Shown here in pieces: positions 53,151 to 60,325 of a DNA stretch of 64,000 nucleotides. The notes beneath the pieces are model-generated. The model made no database searches and was not told the origin of the DNA. It was given only the letters and a program-made list of their open reading frames with translations. Where the stretch lies: assembly GCA_027623015.1 (NCBI GenBank), contig JAQBVR010000002.1, positions 1-64,000 of the forward strand. Direction: 5' to 3'. Every line of letters starts with the position of its first letter. Within the stretch, counting starts at the first letter, position 1. Source of the DNA: a bacterium (GTDB taxonomy: Bacteria; Patescibacteriota; Gracilibacteria; Peribacterales; Peribacteraceae). Position numbers and translations under genes: made by a program.

Positions 53151-54416
53151 TTAGACGAGTAAATCAAAACGTTCACCCGGTTTCGGGATCAAATTTTTGT
53201 TTTGATACAGAGCAAGTGCTTGCAGAGCGAATGCCGTGGCCCAGAAGTTCACATGCTCATGCGTCTTACTGTAAGCGATACCTCCTTTCTCTGAACCATT
53301 ATCCGCGTTCGACTGGTAGCGCAGAAGTATATCCTTCAGTTGCTTGAGTTTCTCGTCATTGGAATAGAGAAGCCCCATGCGCAAAACCTGCGCGATGACA
53401 TCAGATCGCTGGAAGTTGCTGAACTGGCCTGTAGCCGGATAATAGACCTCATTGATTCCATTTTGGTCCACATGTGCCAGCGCCCACTCAGTCGCCTTCC
53501 TTGCTGCTTCGATGAACTCCTGTTTTCCGAAAACCGAACCGGCATAGGATAGTCCTTCAATTGCGTAACAGTGAGGATGCAGATGTGTGCAAAGCGATGC
53601 ATCATCCGTCACGAATCTTCCGCTGCCATCTTGCTTTGTCAGTGCGTAATCGCACGCTCTGATAGCCGAATCCTTGTACTGCTCATCTCCAGTCAGCTCA
53701 TACATATTCGTCAGACCGATGGCATTTTTTGCATGGAAGCTGCCAGATTGAGTAGACCACTTCTTCGTGGAGTTTGGCACTTCTCCGGTCTTCTCATTGT
53801 AAATTGCCATAAACGACCCATCCGGCTTCTGCATGGTATTCACGAGGAAGTCCGCCATCTTTCTAGCCTCGGTCAGGTATCGTTCATTATGAGTAGCTTT
53901 GTATAGATTGGTGAACCCATCCAGCACCATTGCCGTATCGAAGGAGAAGACATTGCCGCCTGAGAATGATGTGTGCTCATCTACTGCCTTGTCATCAATG
54001 AAATAGCGGGTCTTCACACCGCCGCACTCGCTCATCGCTTTTTGCATGAGCCAGTCAGCAGCTTTTTCCGCTTGGCGGAGGTATTGCTCATCTCCATAGA
54101 GCTTGTAGAGATAGAGGAAAGTGGTAATGGCGTACCCCGTGATTTCCGAATACAGGTAGCTATGCTCGTTCTTCTCCGCATCGTACCAGGCATAGACGCC
54201 GCCATCCGGCGATTGGATTTCCGAATGAGCCATCCACTCCGCGATGGCCTTCACGGGATCGTGTTCTAATCGTTCTTTGGTTCCGATTGCTGTTGCCTGA
54301 AGAACGCTACTGATTACCTGCCCCGGCTCTGCGATAGAGCTAGTTCTATTTGCTGCTTGAGGCAAGATTTCCGCTACATTCTCCTCTTTCCCTGTTTGTT
54401 GTTTATCAGGAAGCAT
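53151..54416 (-). CDS. (alpha/alpha)6-barrel protein, glycoside-acting enzyme candidate
   Basis: About 421 residues. Repeated helical-hairpin units (YLYKLYGDEQYLRQAEKAADWL, LYKATHNERYLTEARKMADFL, MYELTGDEQYKDSAIRACDYAL) define an alpha/alpha toroid as in AGE epimerases, GH88/GH105 or GH127-type enzymes. A conserved HLHPHCYAIEG is a possible active-site block. No signal peptide. The start is taken at the fourth codon of the ORF (54416), because TAAAAT of a TTGACA-17-TAAAAT promoter overlaps the first ATG. First gene of the operon with the GT2 fusion, so it may act on the same sugar chain. Confidence 0.65.
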   Translation of the reverse strand: MLPDKQQTGKEENVAEILPQAANRTSSIAEPGQVISSVLQATAIGTKERLEHDPVKAIAEWMAHSEIQSPDGGVYAWYDAEKNEHSYLYSEITGYAITTFLYLYKLYGDEQYLRQAEKAADWLMQKAMSECGGVKTRYFIDDKAVDEHTSFSGGNVFSFDTAMVLDGFTNLYKATHNERYLTEARKMADFLVNTMQKPDGSFMAIYNEKTGEVPNSTKKWSTQSGSFHAKNAIGLTNMYELTGDEQYKDSAIRACDYALTKQDGSGRFVTDDASLCTHLHPHCYAIEGLSYAGSVFGKQEFIEAARKATEWALAHVDQNGINEVYYPATGQFSNFQRSDVIAQVLRMGLLYSNDEKLKQLKDILLRYQSNADNGSEKGGIAYSKTHEHVNFWATAFALQALALYQNKNLIPKPGERFDLLV

Positions 54417-54423
54417 ACTTGAC

Positions 54424-54452
54424 ATTTTACACTATTTAACATATTATGTCAA
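54424..54452 (-). promoter_or_regulatory. Promoter of the island glycan operon
   Basis: Minus strand TTGACA (54452-54447), 17-bp spacer, TAAAAT (54429-54424). A leaderless start at 54416 follows. This host-style promoter suggests the operon is expressed here. Confidence 0.65.
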
Positions 54453-54500
54453 TGTGCAGTCCACGGATTGCACTTCGTTCCTTCAAATGTTGCACAAAAA

Positions 54501-54551
54501 CCTTCTCCCTTTTTGGGTTCTTTCCTATCAGAGAATCTAAAAGGGAGAAGG
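54501..54551 (+). promoter_or_regulatory. 13-bp perfect inverted repeat in the leader of the exonuclease cassette
   Basis: CCTTCTCCCTTTT (54501-54513) and AAAAGGGAGAAGG (54539-54551), loop of 25 nt containing a further TTCT/AGAA pair. It lies 57 nt before the exonuclease start. It could be a leader attenuator or part of the transferred cassette. Confidence 0.55.
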
Positions 54552-54607
54552 CATACCGCCAAGCTCCGAATCTCGTGCCCTTCCATGGGCAAGAAAGGAC
54601 AATTGTC

Positions 54608-55129
54608 ATGAAGAAGCTCCTCTCTTTCGACGCCGAGACCAATGGGCTGTGGGGCAAGACGTTCGCCATCGGCGCTCTCGTCTACGACGAGAATGGCGTC
54701 GAGGTGGCCCGCTTCGTCGGTCGGCTGCCGGACACGGAGGTCACCGACAACTGGGTCAAGGAGAACGTCCTGCCGCAGATCACCGGGATCACCGTCACCC
54801 ACGACACATACGAGGCGCTCCTCGCCGACTTCGCGGTCTTCTACAAGGCCAACAAGGAAGGTGCGGACGTTCTCGTACACATGGGGTACATCGTGGAGGC
54901 GGGTTTGCTCCGCGACATGCACTCCAACGGCGTCATCGGCGACTGGGACGGTCCCTACCCGATGCTCGACGTGTCGGGCAACCTGCAGCAGGCAGGCGAA
55001 GACCCGACGTCGGTCGACAGCTACATGAAGAAGTACGAGCTGTCGGCTGGAGAGTTCGAGGGCGGAACGCACAACCCGCTCTACGACTCCGCGGTCGCGG
55101 CGGTCGTCTACCGCCACCTGCGGAACTAG
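54608..55129 (+). CDS. DEDD-type 3'-5' exonuclease-like protein, horizontally acquired
   Basis: 173 residues with an RNase H-like exonuclease plan: FDAETNGLWG (first acidic pair), a middle Asp around PMLDVSG, and HNPLYDSAVAAVVYRHL (His...Asp, DEDDh type). Base composition is visibly GC-rich, with nearly all third positions G or C, unlike every neighbour. It has a true Shine-Dalgarno (AAAGGA 8 nt before the ATG) and a canonical terminator, both unusual here. The source is probably a high-GC bacterium or its phage. An assembly chimera should be excluded. Confidence 0.8.
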   Translation: MKKLLSFDAETNGLWGKTFAIGALVYDENGVEVARFVGRLPDTEVTDNWVKENVLPQITGITVTHDTYEALLADFAVFYKANKEGADVLVHMGYIVEAGLLRDMHSNGVIGDWDGPYPMLDVSGNLQQAGEDPTSVDSYMKKYELSAGEFEGGTHNPLYDSAVAAVVYRHLRN

Positions 55130-55157
55130 AGCCTGGCTGGTTCACGCGCAACATTTC

Positions 55158-55199
55158 AGCCTCAGTGACTCCTTCGGGAGTTGCTGGGGCTATTTTTTT
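55158..55199 (+). terminator. Rho-independent terminator of the GC-rich cassette
   Basis: AGCCTCAGTGACTCC-TTCG-GGAGTTGCTGGGGCT with a T7 run at 55193-55199. A stable UUCG tetraloop hairpin, the most classical terminator in the window. Confidence 0.9.
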
Positions 55200-55269
55200 G
55201 TGGATAGATTGAATTTGTATCAGGCAGCATGTGTCCTTAAAAGCAAGTTTGAGATAGGATTTGTTTTAC

Positions 55270-55737
55270 ATGAGCATTAAGAATCAACTTCAAGATGTGC
55301 ACAGTCGCATCATGGCAGCCGATAGGTCCGAAGACCTAAAAAAATTGCTGCCATTTGAGCTTCTGCCTCTTATTGAAGAAAACGACATCCTCAACAAGTT
55401 CTTCACAGAGCATCTTGAGTACTACGAAAAACTTTCAAAGGACAAGAAGTACCTCGATCTCATCAAGGAAATCCACGATTTGATGAGGCAGCTGCATGAA
55501 GTGATTGACCCTTCGAGACTTCCAGACTCTCCCCGATTGCTCGCGCCAAAGCGCGAAGATCCGGAAGATGAACCATGGATTCCGATGAAAGAGCTTCATG
55601 CCATGCTTATTGATGAAAAATCATGGTGGTACTTGGGAGGTGTGACAATTATGTCTGTTGAGGACTCCGTGAAATGTCCGTGGAATCCTATTATTAGACA
55701 GTACGAGATTGCCTTAGGTCTAGTGAGAACGTGGTGA
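55270..55737 (+). pseudogene. Hypothetical gene truncated by the transposase element
   Basis: From the ATG at 55270 the first ~120 residues look like a genuine helical, charged protein (KNQLQDVHSRIMAADRSEDLKK). The last ~25 residues cross into the DNA that precedes the transposase frame and overlap it. The natural C-terminus is therefore probably lost. Family not recognised. Confidence 0.45.
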
Positions 55738-56284
55738 AGAACCTGCTCATGGAAACAGAGCTGGAGAGACCGAACCACATCTGGGTCACGGACTTCACGC
55801 ACATCGACTGGGGCAGTACCAAACTCTATTTCTGTACGATGATGGATCTCTTTACGAGGAGAATTGTAGGATTCTCTGTGCTGACGAATCACAGCGTACA
55901 GCTCATCATCAATGCGCTCTTTTCTGCCATCCACAAGCATCCTCCTACGGAGATTCTGCATTCAGATCGAGTGAGTGAATACACCGGCAAAGATATGAAG
56001 ATGGTTCTCTTCTGTCTTGGAACAGCGCAATCCATAAGTGCCGCAGGATGCCCGTGGGAGAACGGCTACCAAGAATCCTTCCACAACCAGTTTAAGATTG
56101 ATCTGGGTGACCCAAACAGATGTTCTTTTTTGGAGAGCTGGTGTACGAAATCTACCGTTTGATCTATGTGTATAACACTTCACGGATTCACTCTGCTGTA
56201 AAGATGCCACCACAGGCGTATGCACTGCAGTATCAAACCTCTCAATTTCTCTTAGAAAAAGTGTCCGACGAAAGGGGTACTTGA
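55731..56284 (+). mobile_element. 5'-truncated, frameshifted DDE (rve/IS3-like) transposase
   Basis: The frame encodes an integrase-core domain: HIWVTDFTHI (first Asp), HSDRVSEYTG (second Asp; the usual Gly after Arg is Val), and CPWENGYQESF (Glu). The ORF ends at 56160-56162, but the -1 frame from a T6 run (56126-56131) continues GELVYEIYRLIYVYNTSRIHSAVKMPP to a TGA at 56282-56284, the normal IS3-type C-terminus. The HTH-bearing N-terminal half is missing upstream, so this is an element fragment. No matching terminal repeats found. Confidence 0.8.
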
Positions 56285-56382
56285 CACTCCGTACTAAGTG
56301 AACGAAGTTTGTCTTGGGTTTTTGCTGAAGTCTCAGCATTGCGATTTCTTTGATTTCTTCCACAGCTATACTAATAGATTAC

Positions 56383-56421
56383 ATGGTCTTTAAAGCAATA
56401 TGGTCTTAATATAAGACCATG
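56383..56421 (+). promoter_or_regulatory. Palindromic operator candidate covering the proB start codon
   Basis: ATGGTCTTA-ATA-TAAGACCAT (56400-56420) is a 9-bp perfect inverted repeat that contains the A and T of the proB ATG. ATGGTCTTT at 56383-56391 is a direct repeat of the left arm. TATACT at 56367-56372 could be the -10. A repressor, or an mRNA hairpin burying the start, could control the operon. Confidence 0.55.
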
Positions 56422-57498
56422 AAACCGCAGTACAAAACCATCGTAGTAAAGATTGGGACAAATGCTCTTCTTGCAGAAGATGGTACAGTGCACACTAAGC
56501 GAATTGTCAGCATTGCTAAACAGATTATCCATTTGCGTAAAAACGGTGTGAAAGTGATTTTAGTCTCCTCTGGAGCTATGGGCTGTGCGAGAGCTCTCAT
56601 TTCACCGTCTAAAGCTCGAAGTCCTGTAGAGGAAAGGCAGCTTCTGGCTGCAGTTGGCCAAGTAGAGCTTATGTTAGCTTACAAAAAAGCATTTAGTACT
56701 AGTGGTATCACTGTTGCACAGGTCCTAGCTACCAAAGATGATTTTCGTAGCCGAGGTCACTACCTCAATATGAGGCAATGCTTTGAGATACTACTCAAAG
56801 AGGGCGTTGTACCTATCGTAAATGAGAATGATGTAGTCTCTGTAGAAGAACTGATGTTTACCGACAACGACGAATTGGCAGGACTTGTTTCTTCTATGAT
56901 GCAGGCGGATGCTCTTATCATGCTGACATGTCTAGATGGAGTCATCGCAGAATCCAGTGACAGTAAAACTCAAAAGATTATAGATGTTATCGATCCTAGT
57001 AAGACTATCGATGCTATTGAGTGTAAGGGGAAGTCCTCGTTTGGTCGTGGTGGCATGGAAACAAAGCTTCATGTCGCTAAAAATGTTTCTTCTCTTGGTA
57101 TCACTACCCACATCGTCAATGCCGCTACTTCTGACATTCTTGGACGCATCGTCTCCGGAGAAAAGATAGGGACGACCGTTCTCCCAAAAAAAGTAAAACG
57201 CTCTAGTACCCAACGGTGGCTTGCAAGTTCTACGACTGCTAAGCAGGGTTCTGTCACTGTAAATGGATGTGTCGCTGATGTACTCATGAGTGATAAGCCT
57301 ATCAACTTACTTCCTATTGGCATACTCTCTGTTACTGGTGAGTTTGTGAAGGGCGATGTGGTTTCTGTCTCTAGTCCGAAAGGCAAAGTGATTGGTATAG
57401 GAAAAGCGGGGTACGACAGTGCTAAACTACAGAAGGTCCTTGGAAAGAAAGGCCAAACAGCATTTATTCGTTCTGCATACTTCGTTCCCCTCTCGTAA
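56419..57498 (+). CDS. proB: Glutamate 5-kinase
   Basis: First step of proline synthesis: phosphorylates glutamate. 359 residues with the amino-acid kinase domain (VVKIGTNALL, VSSGAMGCAR, NENDVVSVEE, FGRGGMETK) and a C-terminal PUA domain (about 270-355). First gene of a proB-proC-proA operon. The palindrome over the start codon suggests regulation. Confidence 0.95.
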   Translation: MKPQYKTIVVKIGTNALLAEDGTVHTKRIVSIAKQIIHLRKNGVKVILVSSGAMGCARALISPSKARSPVEERQLLAAVGQVELMLAYKKAFSTSGITVAQVLATKDDFRSRGHYLNMRQCFEILLKEGVVPIVNENDVVSVEELMFTDNDELAGLVSSMMQADALIMLTCLDGVIAESSDSKTQKIIDVIDPSKTIDAIECKGKSSFGRGGMETKLHVAKNVSSLGITTHIVNAATSDILGRIVSGEKIGTTVLPKKVKRSSTQRWLASSTTAKQGSVTVNGCVADVLMSDKPINLLPIGILSVTGEFVKGDVVSVSSPKGKVIGIGKAGYDSAKLQKVLGKKGQTAFIRSAYFVPLS

Positions 57499-57499
57499 C

Positions 57500-58285
57500 G
57501 TGATAAAAACAGCAATCATTGGCGCAGGAAACATGGGTAAGGCGTTCTACGACGGCATTGCCTCAGATGATGTGCACCTCTGCGATCATAACGAAACAAA
57601 TATCTCTAGCGTACCAGAGACCTGTCGTTTTACAGATGCTCTTAAGGCAACAGAGAATGTCGAATGCATAATCTTGGCGGTAAAGCCTCAGTCGTTTACA
57701 GAGCTTATGAAAGAAGTAGGAGATGCATGGTCTAACAAATTTATCATTTCGATAATGGCTGGCATCTCACTATCTCAACTAGAGAAACTTACATCTTCCT
57801 CTCACATTGTTCGCTCTATGCCAAACCTTGGAGCGAAGATACAGCGAGGAATTACTGGTTGGTGTACGAGTGCTGATGTAACAGAAAGTGAACGTGCGCA
57901 CATGGAGTCACTCTTCTCTGCCGTTGGTACCAACTTTGAGCTATCTTCCGAGGACGCCATAGATGCGTTTACAGTCATAGCAGGTTCTGGACCTGCGTAT
58001 GTGTTTGGTCTTGCACAACTTCTGCAACAAAACGCAGTAAAGACACTTGGACTCAGCGAAGAAGATGCATCTCGGATAGCTACGGAAGTCATCGCTGCAG
58101 GTAGCCTCTTACTAGAAAAAGGAAATGTGAGTGCGTCTGAGTGGAGAGAGGCAGTTACCTCTAAAGGTGGAGTGACTGAGGCTGCTCTACATGTCTTTGA
58201 GGAGAAAGGCCTTACAGACATATTTGATAGCGCCTTAGAGGCAGGTGCAGTACGATCTAAAGCCCTCTCAAGTGATAATGACTGA
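57500..58285 (+). CDS. proC: Pyrroline-5-carboxylate reductase
   Basis: Last step of proline synthesis, reducing pyrroline-5-carboxylate with NAD(P)H. 261 residues from a GTG at 57500, one base after the proB stop. The ORF-track start (57419) lies inside proB. KTAIIGAGNMGKAF is the Rossmann loop, ILAVKPQ, VRSMPNLGAKI and the C-terminal VTSKGGVTEAAL are diagnostic. Overlaps proA by 8 nt. Confidence 0.94.
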   Translation: MIKTAIIGAGNMGKAFYDGIASDDVHLCDHNETNISSVPETCRFTDALKATENVECIILAVKPQSFTELMKEVGDAWSNKFIISIMAGISLSQLEKLTSSSHIVRSMPNLGAKIQRGITGWCTSADVTESERAHMESLFSAVGTNFELSSEDAIDAFTVIAGSGPAYVFGLAQLLQQNAVKTLGLSEEDASRIATEVIAAGSLLLEKGNVSASEWREAVTSKGGVTEAALHVFEEKGLTDIFDSALEAGAVRSKALSSDND

Positions 58286-59525
58286 TATAGAAACATCGTT
58301 GGCTAGTACAAAAGACGCGAGTCGCGCACTTGCATCCGTACCTGACGACAAGATCAATAGTACTCTTCTCGCTCTTGCTGATGCTTTAGTTGAAAACACT
58401 AATGACATCCTCGAAGAAAATGCAAAGGACCTTGCTCGTATGGATAAAGAAGACCCTAAGTACGACCGCTTACTTTTGGATGCTGAAAGGATCTCTAGTA
58501 TCGCCAGTGATATTCGAAATGTCGTCACTCTCCAGTCCCCTATCGGAAAAGAGCTTGTTACACGCACACTAGACAATGGATTAGAGCTTTCCAAGATCAC
58601 CACTCCTATAGGTGTCATTGGTATCATCTATGAAGCTCGTCCAAACGTAACAGTAGATGCGTTTGCTCTATGCTTTAAGTCTCGCAATGCTGTTGCCCTA
58701 AAAGGAGGAAGTGACGCTGAGTTTTCCAATAAGAAACTTGTCGACTGTATTCATACAGTTTTAAAAGAGTCTGGAATTTCTAAGAATGTGATCTACCTTC
58801 TCCCTCCAGATCGTGAGGCAGTAAAGGAATTACTCCATGCACAAGACTACGTTGATCTGGTCATACCAAGAGGTAGCCAAGCATTGATCAATTTTGTCCG
58901 AGCTGAGGCTACTGTACCGACTATAGAGACGGGCGCAGGTATCGTTCATGTCTACGTCGATAGTTCTGCAGATGTTCAAAAGGCTACGGACATCATTGAT
59001 AATGCAAAAACACGCAGACCAAGTGTCTGCAATGCAGCCGATACTGTCATCATCCACAAAGACCTTCTTACAAGCTTGCCTGCAATATGCTCACCTCTAG
59101 CAGCCAAAAGCGTTGAGATATTTGCAGATGCAAAGTCGCTTGCAGTTCTTACAGGTTCATACCCTGCTGAGCTACTTTCTCTAGCTACAGAAGATCACTT
59201 CGGTACAGAATTTCTTTCTCTTAAGTTATCTATCAAGACAGTAGATAGCCTGGATGAAGCACTTCAGCATATAGCCAAGTACTCCTCAGGTCATAGCGAG
59301 TCTATCGTCGCTGAAGACTCTGCTGCTATAGATACGTACCTTCAGCAGGTCGATGCTGCAGCTGTGTATGCAAATGCTTCTACATCCTTCACAGACGGTG
59401 CTCAATTTGGCCTAGGTGCTGAGATAGGCATCAGCACACAAAAGCTTCATGCAAGGGGCCCTATGGGGCTCGAAGAGCTCACAAGTTACAAGTGGGTCAT
59501 CCGCGGTGATGGGCAGATTCGCTAA
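58278..59525 (+). CDS. proA: Glutamate-5-semialdehyde dehydrogenase
   Basis: Reduces gamma-glutamyl phosphate to the semialdehyde. 415 residues from the ATG at 58278, overlapping the proC stop (ATGACTGA). PIGVIGIIYEARPNVTVDA, LKGGSDA, the catalytic Cys in RRPSVCNAADT and the C-terminal LHARGPMGLEELTSYKW are all family hallmarks. The operon covers the whole glutamate-to-proline path. Confidence 0.95.
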   Translation: MTDIETSLASTKDASRALASVPDDKINSTLLALADALVENTNDILEENAKDLARMDKEDPKYDRLLLDAERISSIASDIRNVVTLQSPIGKELVTRTLDNGLELSKITTPIGVIGIIYEARPNVTVDAFALCFKSRNAVALKGGSDAEFSNKKLVDCIHTVLKESGISKNVIYLLPPDREAVKELLHAQDYVDLVIPRGSQALINFVRAEATVPTIETGAGIVHVYVDSSADVQKATDIIDNAKTRRPSVCNAADTVIIHKDLLTSLPAICSPLAAKSVEIFADAKSLAVLTGSYPAELLSLATEDHFGTEFLSLKLSIKTVDSLDEALQHIAKYSSGHSESIVAEDSAAIDTYLQQVDAAAVYANASTSFTDGAQFGLGAEIGISTQKLHARGPMGLEELTSYKWVIRGDGQIR

Positions 59526-59588
59526 AAGAGTGACCTTAGACCAAAAGAGGTAAAGTATTTTTGGCTTCTAAAAGCCATAAAGTAGCTA

Positions 59589-59720
59589 TTTACTTTTCAT
59601 ATTCTTCACGTATAGTGCCGCGGCTTAGTTTCTACTAAGCTCTGCTCTTTGACATCTTCTACAGATATATTGGCTTCCCCTTCTAGGGTTTGTACTTGAA
59701 CTTTAGACAGGGGAGCCATT
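59589..59720 (+). promoter_or_regulatory. Promoter and structured leader of the 59730 gene
   Basis: TTTACT (59589-59594), 16-bp spacer, TATAGT (59611-59616). The transcript would begin at a hairpin GCTTAGT-TTCT-ACTAAGC (59623-59640). A second hairpin, GGCTTCCCC/GGGGAGCC (one bulge), ends just before the start codon. A leader of ~100 nt is unusual here. Confidence 0.45.
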
Positions 59721-59729
59721 GTGGTTTCT

Positions 59730-60254
59730 ATGGTTTTGACACTTTTCAAGGAAGAGATTCTTATGGATTCGTTTAGTTGGGCAGCAGCAGCAGTTGTCGA
59801 TGTTTCTGCTGCTCTAGTACATGGCAAGAGAGACACTAGGATTTTCCACAGCGATGTACTTTCATCGCCTACCGATCCTAATCGGGTTGTAGGTCTTCGT
59901 GACCTCCAGTTTCAGATGTTGTTTTCATCTTCACTTTCTTCCATCGACACAGAAAGAATCGGATTATCAAGTAAGCTATCACCTCTCTCACTTCCAGTTT
60001 TGGCTCGAACGTCTGGGTCATTCGTCGATGTGAGTGTCAGAGGAGATGAGTCAATTGTCATTTTAACCCTTAGTAAATCAGGAGCACGCGGGAATTCGAT
60101 CACATTCAAGTGCGTCGGAGGAGAATGGTCAGTTTTTATGATCGATCTTCACCAGTGCGCTTCGCACAAAGAGTTGCTCGATCCGATTCGGAGAATTTCC
60201 TCTATCTACCTCATTAAACACGAAGGATTTCAGAGGGCACTTCGCATAGTCTAA
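59730..60254 (+). CDS. Hypothetical protein
   Basis: About 174 residues, mostly beta-rich with Ser-rich stretches, no signal peptide or membrane segment. Family not recognised. Three starts compete: GTG 59721, ATG 59730 and ATG 59763 (MDSFSW); the last also suits the protein well. A minus-strand frame at 59606-59836 overlaps the start and is considered a shadow. Ends in a strong bidirectional terminator. Confidence 0.55.
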   Translation: MVLTLFKEEILMDSFSWAAAAVVDVSAALVHGKRDTRIFHSDVLSSPTDPNRVVGLRDLQFQMLFSSSLSSIDTERIGLSSKLSPLSLPVLARTSGSFVDVSVRGDESIVILTLSKSGARGNSITFKCVGGEWSVFMIDLHQCASHKELLDPIRRISSIYLIKHEGFQRALRIV

Positions 60255-60280
60255 CTGCCTCTGTAGAAAGTCAAAGAGCA

Positions 60281-60316
60281 AAGCCCTGTCCGAGTATTCG
60301 GACAGGGCTTGCTTTT
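60281..60316. terminator. Bidirectional terminator between convergent genes
   Basis: AAGCCCTGTCCGA-GTAT-TCGGACAGGGCTT, a 13-bp perfect stem, with GCTTTT on the + side and AAAGAGCA on the other. Confidence 0.85.
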
Positions 60317-60325
60317 GTATACTCG

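Noticed and set aside
54449-55117. Long ORFs in several frames over the GC-rich segment (222, 187 and 128 residues)
   Set aside because: High-GC DNA has few stops, so all frames stay open. Only the 54608 frame has a ribosome-binding site, exonuclease motifs and GC3 bias.
56325-56340. AAGTCTCAG near 56330 as a right-hand att copy of the tRNA-Ile T arm
   Set aside because: Only 9 bases match and the CCCACCA end is missing, so chance is as likely.
59606-59836. 76-residue minus-strand ORF overlapping the 59730 gene
   Set aside because: Short, no promoter, and covers the structured leader. The longer + frame is more credible.
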